Part shown: piece after piece, positions 50,513 to 59,814 of the stretch | Numbering within the stretch: position 1 is the first letter of the stretch | Layout: each line of letters starts with the position of its first letter | DNA from: Ciona intestinalis | Lineage: Eukaryota; Chordata; Ascidiacea; Phlebobranchia; Cionidae | Assembly: GCF_000224145.3 (NCBI RefSeq) | Contig: NC_020168.2 | Location: forward strand, 1,319,177 to 1,383,176 | Reading direction: 5' to 3' | Length of the DNA: 64,000 bases | The notes under the pieces: generated by a model | Databases searched by the model: none | Told to the model about the DNA's origin: nothing | The model's input: the letters and a program-made list of their open reading frames with translations, nothing else | Made by a program: the position numbers and the translations under genes

Positions 50513-51825
50513 ATGGCAAGTCATCAAACACGTTGCGAACAGGTGAACGAAACTTTTTCTCTAGTTCATTTAAATTTATGCACGGAATAATTAAACGTAT
50601 ATTAATCTGACTTTATGCTAGTTGCCAACCGGTACTATTTATAAGAAGCCTGTTCCTAAGAGGCTAAGAGAACGATGTAACTCACTCCTTAACTAAATTA
50701 CCTATTTTACCATCGAATAAACAAAAAAAAAACAAATAAATTGTAATATTCAATATGTGATACATGGATATACAACTACAGCATTGTTTGTTACAGATAA
50801 TGAAAGAACATCAAGTTGTGATAAGTGTGTTGCAAACTCGTGCAATGAGAATAAACGCAGCTCTTACATTTTGGAAAAGCAAAGATTTCACGCAGCTTAT
50901 CTCGTATCTTCTACGCACCAATGATGACAGTTTGTTTGTTGACATTCTTCCTTTTTTAACAAAAAGGTTTAGACAGTTTAAACATTGGTTGTACTTGTAC
51001 CTGCATGTTGCTTTCTGCAATTAACCTTGCTTTAAACGGTAAAACAACAGTGGATATAACACAAATGTTTTGTTTCGTACACCTCATGTCAGAGTTATCA
51101 TGTATGTTACTTGTGGGTGTTAATTTTTTCTTTTTTTTATGTATGGCTGATAATTCAACCCATTAGTGACCGCTACGCCTACAATGATAGCAGTGACAAG
51201 CCTTGAACCCATTTTTTCTTGAAACACTTCTCCACAGCGCCTTTGTACTATACCTTTACAGTACCTCCTGACAACCTTTTGAAATAACTGAAACACCTAT
51301 CTTGCAGCCTAACAGAAAATGAAAAGCAAAAACAGCCGGTTACACTTGGTGTTTGTTTGGAACTTCTGCCAATACTGGAACGACTTTTAACAAAGAAATA
51401 TGAGGAGTGGGTTTGATATAATTGACTAATGAGTACAGTTACTTATACTTTGTTTGCAGGTATGTGGTTGTATCTTTAGATTTAATAAGAACCATGATGA
51501 AAACCTGGTATCGAGAATTGTACAATATGAAGCAACATGAAAATAATCTACCACTCAATTCCAGCTTGTAGGTTGTTAAAATAATAAGATTTTAAAACAT
51601 AACTAGATTGGGTGCATTTTTAGGAGCTTGCCACCAATTTATGTTAAGTTGATGTCATTAAATGAGCTTGTAGAAAGACTATCAAAAAAATCAGGCACAA
51701 CCGCAACCAAGGCAAAGGTTTGTTTGTGTTTTTTTAATGCAAATAAAAACTACTCATCCTTATATGGTTATAAAGTGCATATTATTTTGTAGGTTGTGCA
51801 TGAAATTCTAAATCAACTGATGTGA
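50513..51825 (+). CDS. KATNBL1: Minimal KATNBL1-like katanin con80-domain protein
   Basis: Exons 50513-50542, 50797-50966, 51308-51406, 51460-51567, 51624-51717, 51793-51825; 177 residues. After MASHQTRCEQ the protein is essentially one con80 domain: RAMRINAALTFWKSKDF, LISYLLRTNDDSLFVDILPF, VTLGVCLELLPILERLLTKK, YVVVSLDLIRTMMKTWYREL. These align with human KATNBL1 (HETMAQVL.. region) better than with katanin p80, and there are no WD40 repeats. Known role: con80 binds katanin p60 and regulates microtubule severing; KATNBL1 shuttles between nucleus and spindle poles. Human KATNBL1 has a basic N-terminal half of about 150 residues that is absent here, unless it is supplied by an unrecognised exon. 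Poly(A) signal AATAAA near 51904. Convergent with the ZDHHC24-like gene, 120 bases apart. Confidence 0.8.
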
Positions 51826-51945
51826 TATTAAAGGATAAAGATCAAATGGATCATCATAGCTGCACTGTGCGAATAAATACCTGCCATTAATAAAAAATGT
51901 TGAAAATAAAATAATAATTGATTTAAACATTTTTATCTGAATAAA

Positions 51946-53131
51946 TTACACATCCTTATAATTAGAAGTGCCACAGGGTAAGATGCCCTGTTTAGACATT
52001 ATATTAGAAGGAAGAGGTATTAGAAAATAAAGAAACCAAAACCGACCGAATACTTGAGTAAGGTTAGTAACTACACCATGATTGAAAGTGTGTATATTTT
52101 TGTGGTACTCATATGGGGTCTGACCTCTAACCAAAAGAAAACATTGAGCAAGGAACAGAAACAGTGAACCAAATCCAGCACTAAATAATAAGTACAGAAG
52201 CACAATACAAGATGCAGTTGTTAAAGTAATGTTTCCATAAGTGTATACCCAATTATACACAATTCCTGGTAAAGTGTAGGAAAGAATTGCATAGATTGAA
52301 AATTTAAAAGTAACATACTTCATGTTGAGATATGCTGTAATGATGTACATGGCATGAAGGGATCCTAAAGCGACATACAATCTGAAAGGAATTCTTCATT
52401 TATATGGATCTGTTCTTTCCAAAAAATAAAACATTAATACATACGTGTATGGAATAAAATATCTTTGATTTCGTAATCCAACACACTGGCAGAAAAAGAA
52501 ACAGTGGTGGTCGCGTTTCAAGATGCAAACTTTACAAATTTCACAGTGGTGTGTTCGGGGTGGGCAATATCGATCACAAACACTACAAAATTTCCATGAC
52601 GTTGGTGGGTCAGTAACTTGTATACCTGTCAATAGTAGTAACTACTGTAACTATTTGTACAGTAGGGTGGGGAAGGATGGAACACCTTTTAACTCTATTT
52701 TCTCGACTCATTTAGACAAAAGAACATTTAAAGAATTATAAAACTATATCCCCACGACTTCCAGGGACCATTGTTAACTGATTAAAACACAATCAGGATA
52801 TTTAGATATTATGTGCTAAAATGTCCCATCTTTCCCTACCCAACTATATATTTAAATAGTAGTAGATATATATATATATTATTTTGTATCCACCTGGAGT
52901 GTAATTGCTTTTATTAAGAATTCCAAGAAAATAGTTTCCAATAATGTTTATAAAGACGTAGATCAAACAAATGCTCCTCCATTGAATATCTTTTGGTTCC
53001 GTGTATACTACCGGATATGCTATAAAAATACAGCTATACACAACTCCAAATGTTGCAAGGAAGAAATATGCCACACCAACAGTGTGAATAAATGCAACCT
53101 TTTTACGATTTAAAAATGAAGACTGTGTCAT
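51946..53131 (-). CDS. ZDHHC24: DHHC palmitoyltransferase, ZDHHC24-like
   Basis: Exons 53131-52894, 52625-52445, 52381-51946; 284 residues, the length expected for ZDHHC24. Two N-terminal TM segments (AFIHTVGVAYFFLATFGVVY, ICLIYVFINIIGNYFLGI), then the zinc-binding cysteine-rich domain FCSVCDRYCPPRTHHCEICK and KRDHHCFFFCQCVGLRNQRYF with the catalytic DHHC. More TM segments follow, and a C-terminal RGQTPYEYHKN motif typical of the family. The residues after DHHC (FFFCQCVG instead of PWVGNCVG) place it with the divergent ZDHHC22/24 branch. Function: S-acylation of proteins at Golgi/ER membranes, from family knowledge. The ATG lies 9 bases after an acceptor GTCTACAG (exon from 53140), only about 90 bases from the stop of MRPL43 on the same strand, suggesting a downstream operon gene. 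A MITE sits in intron 1. Confidence 0.88.
52661..52848 (+). mobile_element. 193-bp-family MITE, copy 13 (forward)
   Basis: AGTAGGGTGGGGAAGGATGG to CATCTTTCCCTACCCAACTA, TA on both sides; interior TCCCCACGACTTCCAGGGAC. Occupies most of the 268-base first intron of the ZDHHC24-like gene, antisense to it. Confidence 0.9.
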
Positions 53132-53230
53132 TTTGTGAACCTGTAGACAAATTGCGATTATTTTACCAATAATAACATTTTTAAAAGCCTTAATACAACC
53201 AATTAGATTTACAAAACGTATGTTTTATAT

Positions 53231-53860
53231 TTAGTATCTTGGTTTTAAAACAGGACCCCATTTTCCAAGAGGCAAATCCTTTTTCTCTTCCAATGTCAAC
53301 TTGACTCTGTTGGTCAGTCGATGTTTTTCATGCTGCCTATAGTACTGTTCCCATGGGTTTGATAAATGCTCCCATGTGTCATATAATTTTGTTTGATAAT
53401 CCAATTTTTTTGTAATGTTATGGGTATTATTGGTAAATAAGTGCCATTGTCCTTGAATTGAAGGATGATCTGTATGAATATCCTTTACTATTTTTAATAT
53501 TTCAACTCCAGATCTATTGCTGTAGGTGTCCAGTTTTTGCAAAATTTCATCTGGTTCAAGTTTTTCCAATGATGCAACTTCTTCCCTTCCATTCAAATAC
53601 TCCACACACACTGATGGTCGCTGTTCCATTTCCGGCATCGCATAAACTACGACACTGGGATGTTTTCTAGCAAATTCCACCAAATCATTCTCTACAAACT
53701 TTCGAACATGCCGACTGCTTGGTGAAGCTTCACTGAAGTTTAATGTAATCCGTTTTAACTGTTTTACATGTTTTCCAACACCATTCTGCAAAACACTTTT
53801 TAAAAATGCATGTGCCGAAGTTTTTCCAGTAAAACCGCTGGATCCACCTACACCAGCCAT
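53231..53860 (-). CDS. MRPL43: Mitochondrial large-subunit ribosomal protein mL43
   Basis: Uninterrupted 209-codon frame. Matches MRPL43: FLKSVLQNGVGKHVKQLKRI, RKFVENDLVEFARKHPSVVV, VCVEYLNGREE and the highly conserved HTDHPSIQGQWHLFTN near residue 129. The fold is thioredoxin-like, and the protein belongs to the mitochondrial 39S subunit. About 50 residues longer than the shorter human isoform, with an N-terminal MAGVGGSSGFTGKTS segment and a charged C-terminal extension. A strong acceptor TTTTTTTACAG at 53886 begins the exon 25 bases before the ATG, with no obvious local 5' exon. It is first in a tight same-strand pair with the ZDHHC24-like gene. Confidence 0.95.
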   Translation of the reverse strand: MAGVGGSSGFTGKTSAHAFLKSVLQNGVGKHVKQLKRITLNFSEASPSSRHVRKFVENDLVEFARKHPSVVVYAMPEMEQRPSVCVEYLNGREEVASLEKLEPDEILQKLDTYSNRSGVEILKIVKDIHTDHPSIQGQWHLFTNNTHNITKKLDYQTKLYDTWEHLSNPWEQYYRQHEKHRLTNRVKLTLEEKKDLPLGKWGPVLKPRY

Positions 53861-53984
53861 TTTAAATCCAGTTCAGAAGTAACAACTGTAAAAAAAACTT
53901 ATTTATATTTATAGTTCTAATCCAGCAATGGTATTATCCTGTATTTAAACAGATTAACTTTTTATGGATTAACCATAACACACA

Positions 53985-54317
53985 GACAAGAGACAACACA
54001 AATAGAAAGAAAAGAGGAAAACTGAATACTAAAAGGAGGGGAGGGAGGAGGAAAAATACCGTTACTATAAGGAAGGAGATTGGTGGAAACTACTTTTTAC
54101 CCCAAATAAGTAAAGAGACGGAGGGAAACTTTACAGCAGACTTATCATCATGCCGTAACATGAGTTTTCCTCAGTTTTTACACCATTTTTCTCCGTCCCT
54201 CCACTTATTTGGAGTAAAAACAGTTTCCACCAGTTCCCGCGTTTTAGTAACGGTATTTTCCCCCTCGCCTTCTACTTTTAGTATTCAGTTTACCTCCGTC
54301 TCTCCTTTTAGTATTGT
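53985..54317. mobile_element. 333-bp foldback with 12-bp direct flanks
   Basis: Long inverted arms: ACTGAATACTAAAAGGAGGG and AATACCGTTACTATAAGGAA on the left, their inverses TAGTAACGGTATTTTCCCCC and CTACTTTTAGTATTCAGT on the right. Ends GACAA/TTGTC. Flanked by CCATAACACACA at 53973-53984 and 54318-54329. Lies just upstream of the MRPL43 5' acceptor. Confidence 0.8.
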
Positions 54318-54363
54318 CCATAACACACACCAATTTAAACTTTATTATTACAACACATTTTGC

Positions 54364-54475
54364 TAAAGCTATTGTAAGCTAGCACGACGTGTATGAACAC
54401 ATTGTTATAACTACTGTCGTTTCCCCGGTTATACTCAAGGATAAAGTAAGTTACAATCATTCATTTCATATACGC
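54364..54475 (+). repeat. SINE 3'-tail fragment
   Basis: GTAAGCTAGCACGACGTGTATG .. ACTACTGTCGTTTCC .. AAGGATAAAGTAAGTTACAA .. ATTCATTT parallels positions 44045-44135 of the SINE at 43858. No tRNA-like head here. Confidence 0.6.
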
Positions 54476-54629
54476 AAATAGTTTTTTTTTTGTGCCAGTG
54501 AAGAACTCAGCCTTTAAAACTGGGAACACTGAAATGCAGTGCAACAGGAGTCGTCAAAATGTAATCGATGTAAATCAAATGTACGCATTTAAATTTGCGA
54601 CCATAGATGTCTAAACATATAGATACAAG

Positions 54630-54684
54630 CAGAGTCGTATAAACACCTATGGCTATCTGGATACAAGGTATTTCTATGGCTCTG
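54630..54684. mobile_element. 55-bp hAT-like relic with triple target site
   Basis: CAGAGTCGTATAAACACC at the left and TATTTCTATGGCTCTG at the right are the ends of the 44183-44637 family. GATACAAG occurs three times: 54622-54629, 54660-54667 (between the two ends) and 54685-54692. Confidence 0.8.
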
Positions 54685-54963
54685 GATACAAGTTGGGAAA
54701 CTAGCGGTCACGTGAGAGATTTTTGAGCACGTAAGTGGTCATATAGAATTATTTTCGTCGAACAGTTGTTGAGTACGTATACTTGTTGTTTTTTCGCTAT
54801 TATATTAATTCTATTAATTGTAATCGAATCATATATATATAATTATATATTAATATATATTTATAAATTTTAGATTAAGTTTTTAGAATTCAAACCGCAT
54901 AATTAGGGTTTTATTAACGCCTATATATCTATAAGTGTTGGTTTAATTAACGTTTACTTTAAT

Positions 54964-55220
54964 GCGGGTTCACACCAGCGCCGATGGCTGGTGATTCGGG
55001 AGAGTCTGGCGATTCGAGAGAGTCTGGCGATTTTCTGACGTCACTTCCTCCATCGCTAGCGATACGAGCGAAAGAAAATCGATTGGAAACAGTTTCTACT
55101 CTGTATCTGCCTCTATATTCCATATAGTTTGGTTTTATTTCATCATTTTTCTATAAAGTAATTGTGTACCGTGTAACTATATGGAATATAGAGGCAGATA
55201 TAACATTAGCCAATACGAGT
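54964..55220. mobile_element. AGGCGGGTTC element, copy 2 (truncated)
   Basis: TGCGGGTTCACACCAGCGCC, then GGCGATTTTCTGACGTCACT and GAAACAGTTTCTACTCTG as in the 43089 element, with a short tandem duplication of GAGAGTCTGGCGATT. After 55105 it switches to an inverted pair TATCTGCCTCTATATTCCAT / ATGGAATATAGAGGCAGATA that encloses about 45 bases. Confidence 0.7.
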
Positions 55221-55375
55221 CAAGTAAACTGCCAAGCATCGGGAACTTGTTGGTAACACAGTAATCGGTAACCTTTGGCTTTGTTTAGTGTGCAAATATA
55301 AATGAAAAGTGTATATAGTATTAGTCTCCCATATCTCTTAATAAAAGAAAATAAATCCAAAAGAGTGGTCACGGC

Positions 55376-55440
55376 AGGCGAGGATTGAACCCGGGACGTT
55401 TGGCTATAAAGCGGGCGACATAACCGTTAGACCAGCATTT
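55376..55440 (-). repeat. tRNA-like fragment
   Basis: On the minus strand TGGTCTAACGG (A-box-like) and CCCGGGTTCAATCC (B-box-like) are 30 bases apart, as in tRNA genes. The acceptor stem does not pair and the T stem has a mismatch, so I read it as a tRNA pseudogene or SINE head rather than a functional tRNA. Confidence 0.4.
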
Positions 55441-56721
55441 AGATTTGTCGAGACAGCGCTTATATACTGTCTGGGAATTTGGAAAGGGCACGTGTTGGTG
55501 AGATAAGTAATTCTCACAACGATTCACGCCTGAATCAAACTATTTCTATTTAGTTGGGGACGCATTAGAAGTTTTTGATCGAGTTCAGTCGACCGTAGTA
55601 GTAAATGGGTTAATTATTATTATTACTATGCTAATTAATTTGTAACGTGCTCACGCATTGAATCTTTGATCTCTTGTTATTTTAGATGAGTTATTAACGT
55701 TTCTAAATGCATTCTATCGTGACTGAAAACCGCTTTGTTGCTTACTTCTGTTTGTTTTTTATCAGGCGTTTTATCATAGTACTTCCCAAGAGAGTACTAT
55801 GGTTTTATAGTCGACCGCTAATTGAGCACGTTAGTGGTCATATAGATCCTTTTTCGTCAAACAGTTGTTCTTGTTGTTGTTTTTTTTTCGTGATTTTTTT
55901 CCGCACTTATCTCAATTCTTAATTCTAGCAATTTTCTTTATTCTCTTGATTGAAATCAAATCATAATATATATTTATAATTTTTGGACTGAATTTTCAGA
56001 TTTAAAACCGCACAATGAGCGATTAATTAACGATTACTTTCCTCATGCACTTTACATAGCGGAAACACTGTCTGGGAGTTTGGGAGGGAACGACGGCACG
56101 TGTTGGTGAGATAAAAAATCCACACAACGATTCACGACTGAATCAAACTATTAGCATTTAAGTGGGGACGCATTAAATGCACTACTCTTATACCGTATTA
56201 TCATTACTCGTAATTGAAACATTATTTTTAATTAAATACCATATGAATAATATTAACTTCTAACATTACCTAATTACTGTATGACTACGGTTTATCCAAA
56301 TTCACGAAAACAAGCGATTTTAAGCAACGACAAAGTTAACTAATGTAAGTATACAAGGGTATGGGAGTTGTACAGAGCGTATTTACACATATTCTTTACC
56401 AATCACTCAATCCTCATACATAATAATAATAAGTCTTTATAATACATGTAAAAAATGCATTCTATCTACTGCTCCACAGTCACCAATGGCTACTGAAAAC
56501 CGCTTTGTTGGTTACTTCGGGTTTGTTTTTAATCGAGCGTAGTCGACCGTTGTAGTAAAAGGGTTAATTAATACTATGCTAATTAGTTTTAAACGTGCTC
56601 ACGCATTAGATCTGTGATTTCTTGTTGTTGTACAAGGGTTTTAATCTGCGAATTATTGTAATACATGGTCATTCATTAGAGCTTTGCTCCATTGTTTTTA
56701 GACAGTTCGTACTCCTATTGC

Positions 56722-57708
56722 CTAGCCCTAGCCCAAAGTTAGTACTGTATAGACCAAGTTAGGAAACAGATTGTAAAACAACGAGTCTTGTTATCCATTG
56801 TCGCGCGTCTATGACGTCATAGACGCCACCATTACGGAGCCCACGGCATACCATTTTATCATTGCTGGGTGCTGTTTTTCGTTTAAATATTGCGACTTTT
56901 TAAAAACCAAGCACTTCTGCGCGTAAAAATGGCTTTCTACTTATGTTATATCTTATCACAATAATAAACCTCACAAAAATAATTACCAACCAAAAACATA
57001 AAAGAACATGTTTAAAATATAAAAATACAAACAAAAACGCATAACATTACCATAAACTGGTGTATCTAGCTGCAGTTTTGCATGTAAATTGCCGTGATTT
57101 TACTTTTTGGCTCACAAACTTAACACGTATACCCGGCAACGAAACTTAAGGTATCTGTGTAAAATTTGCCTAATATCAAAGTGACATTGAGGAAAACAAT
57201 AATGAGTTACTATTTTTGGTCCTCTGCTTGAATTAGTACGTTACGGGTCTTTATGAAATCGGAAAACGCGAACACCTATCTGCTAGTACTTAAGCAGTTT
57301 GGAGCTGCATGTCCACTCATGTTGAATTATAAATGTAGTAAAGAATGGCTCTGTAGATTCGTAGGTATGATCATATACCATTATGTAAACTAAGCTGATT
57401 GCTGCTAGTCTTAATCGCCAACGTAAAGTACCCTGTTAAACCACACTGTACGCCGAAAACCAGTCAAGATATTAATTTACTTCACATTAATTCCTAGATT
57501 TAATATTATATAACAAGATTTATATTAGAAATTATATTTTAAATGTTAAAACAACTGCTATACGTGTTTTCTAGCTTTGTATCGCTTACAGGAACTAAAT
57601 GAACACCTGCCGACCATGCATTTGTATAGGCGATTCACGCTTCGTGGGCTCCGTAATGACGGACACGGGCGCCGTTTCCTAACTTGGTCTATACTAACTT
57701 TGGCCTAG
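56722..57708. mobile_element. 987-bp hAT-like element with perfect 8-bp duplication
   Basis: Long inverted ends: AGTTAGTACTGTATAGACCA and GACCAAGTTAGGAAAC on the left, GTTTCCTAACTTGGTCTATA on the right, plus a second inverted pair CGGAGCCCACG / CGTGGGCTCCG. Flanked by identical CCTATTGC at 56714-56721 and 57709-57716. No long frame inside, so non-autonomous. Confidence 0.85.
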
Positions 57709-57911
57709 CCTATTGCGTAGGCTCGGTGGTGTTTCGCAAAAAGATAACAGTGTCAGGTGATGAGATGTTTGATAATGGTGGTTGGTGGAGATGTGTTGGA
57801 TCATTAGATAATTCATTCTTTGTCCTAGACCTAGAACGTATACGTGTTTTTTGTTTTTCTTTATAATCGTAGTTTATTGATACATATCCTATTGCGCTGT
57901 TAGATTTTTCG

Positions 57912-57998
57912 GTGCTAGTGAAGAGTCTCCCCCCCCCCCCTCCTAGGGGTTAGTGGTCAGCAAATAAGCTGAAGGGGGGGAGATTCTTTACTAGCACC
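57912..57998. mobile_element. 87-bp hAT-like mini-element with perfect 8-bp duplication
   Basis: GGTGCTAGTGAAGAGTCTCC at the left and the inverse of GGAGATTCTTTACTAGCACC at the right; a C tract and a G tract complete a strong hairpin. Flanked by identical GATTTTTC at 57904-57911 and 57999-58006. Confidence 0.85.
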
Positions 57999-58663
57999 GA
58001 TTTTTCGTATGGCCGTAAATTTAACACTAAACCGCTAGTGTTGTTTTGTTGTTTGATTCAGGCATTGTTTACTATTAATGTTAATTATGAAAATTCTTTT
58101 TTTTCTAAACAAAAATAAGTTTAAAACAATGTAATTGGTTTGTTTTCATGTAATGTGATTGTTGAAGCGGTGTTCCCGCCGCTGCTGGTCGACAGGATTA
58201 CCTGTTGTTACAATTATAAGTATATTCTTTGACACAATGATAGTGAGAAAGAATAATGATTTGTGTCGTGTGTTTTTTAAAGTTTTCTTAAAGTGGTTAA
58301 ACAAAGTTTTTGAAAGTTGTTTTGATTATGTGCTGTTTTTTTATTACTGTACCTTGTAAATCCTTTACACCTTGATATGATGTGTCATCTGCAAAACTAT
58401 GAAGTTATATAGGACATTTTAAGATTGTATGTTTGATGAACTTCTTGTGCAGTATGATTTTTTATTTAGACTGCATGTGCAAACCGGTTTTACATTTGCA
58501 AGATTCCTTTATTGTCACAACATAGACAAGGTCATCATGCCAGGCCTATCATATTAATCATATCAACAAAACTGTAACTTTGGTATACATAACACAGATT
58601 GCATTCAAACATTAATGAATTAGAATTACCTTCCAAAATATTGGTATTGATTAGTCAACCACT

Positions 58664-59314
58664 ATGGAGGCTGTACCAAGGTTGCCCATGTTAAAAGTTG
58701 ACATGAAGGACAACCAAGAATACGCTGCAATGGATTGGATTGATGCACCGGGAGATGGAACACGAGAACTTCTTCAAAACCAAATCGAGGAAGAATTGAA
58801 AAGGGTAATATAATAGGCTAATGAGTTATTTTTTGTGTTCAATTTGTTTGTTTTTTATTGGTATTTGCTACCAGTCTGTAAAGTTTAATTTTTGGGGAAG
58901 ACTGTTTTACTTTTTAATTGGAAAAATTTTACCACAATAACTGCAATATTAATTTATTACTTAACTTTCTTTTTTCTGCTTGATATTGCCCGTCTACGCC
59001 GTTAAATGTGACCTAGTAGTTTTAAGTTAATTCAATAATGTTCAGCCCAAATTATTTGATTGTATAAATATATATATTACATCATTTTTATTTTGATCTA
59101 CCGTTGATCAAGGTTTGAAGAGTTTGTTTTTACAGACAATAAATTGAAATTGTCAGTAATCTTTTATGCGTATCCACTAATTGTCTCACTCTGTTGCTTT
59201 AATTTTTGCAAATTTTGGTTTTAATTTTACATACTACATCTGTTTAAAGTCATGAATAATTACATGCATAAATATGTTTAGCACATTCGTGACTTTTACT
59301 CGGACAACCCGGAC
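58664..59314 (+). CDS. Unrecognised gene, 5' part only (cut by assembly gap)
   Basis: Exon 58664-58804 encodes 47 residues starting MEAVPRLPMLKVDMKDNQEY and ending QIEEELKR, followed by donor AGG|GTAATA. The next exon starts at 59282 after AATATGTTTAG and reads HIRDFYSDNPD in the same phase up to the N gap at 59315. The sequence is acidic and helix-prone. I do not recognise the family. That both exons are in phase with canonical splice sites and a good start context supports a real gene. Confidence 0.6.
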
Positions 59315-59814
59315 NNNNNNNNNNNNNNNNNNNNNNNNNNNNNNNNNNNNNNNNNNNNNNNNNNNNNNNNNNNNNNNNNNNNNNNNNNNNNNNNNNNNNN
59401 NNNNNNNNNNNNNNNNNNNNNNNNNNNNNNNNNNNNNNNNNNNNNNNNNNNNNNNNNNNNNNNNNNNNNNNNNNNNNNNNNNNNNNNNNNNNNNNNNNNN
59501 NNNNNNNNNNNNNNNNNNNNNNNNNNNNNNNNNNNNNNNNNNNNNNNNNNNNNNNNNNNNNNNNNNNNNNNNNNNNNNNNNNNNNNNNNNNNNNNNNNNN
59601 NNNNNNNNNNNNNNNNNNNNNNNNNNNNNNNNNNNNNNNNNNNNNNNNNNNNNNNNNNNNNNNNNNNNNNNNNNNNNNNNNNNNNNNNNNNNNNNNNNNN
59701 NNNNNNNNNNNNNNNNNNNNNNNNNNNNNNNNNNNNNNNNNNNNNNNNNNNNNNNNNNNNNNNNNNNNNNNNNNNNNNNNNNNNNNNNNNNNNNNNNNNN
59801 NNNNNNNNNNNNNN
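59315..59814. other. Assembly gap (500 N)
   Basis: Exactly 500 undetermined bases, a round number that suggests a placeholder of unknown true length. It interrupts the coding exon that starts at 59282. Confidence 0.98.

Larger units (their letters stand above)
54712..56640. repeat. Cluster of shuffled local duplications
   Basis: Several blocks occur twice. 54718-54955 and 55825-56040 share GGTCATATAGA and AAACCGCA. 55462-55560 and 56064-56175 share TGTCTGGGA, CACGTGTTGGTGAGATAA and GACTGAATCAAACTATT-like sequence. 55571-55685 and 56535-56640 share AGTCGACCGT and AACGTGCTCACGCATT. 55704-55760 and 56455-56535 share ACTGAAAACCGCTTTGTTG. Block order differs between copies. Confidence 0.7.

Noticed and set aside
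50361..50546. 61-codon frame ending in VIKHVANR as the KATNBL1 N-terminus
   Set aside because: It leaves the exon in phase 2, whereas the con80 exon at 50797 must be entered in phase 0.
55376..55440. Functional tRNA gene on the minus strand
   Set aside because: A- and B-box-like motifs are present, but the acceptor stem does not pair and the T stem is imperfect; better explained as tRNA pseudogene or SINE head.
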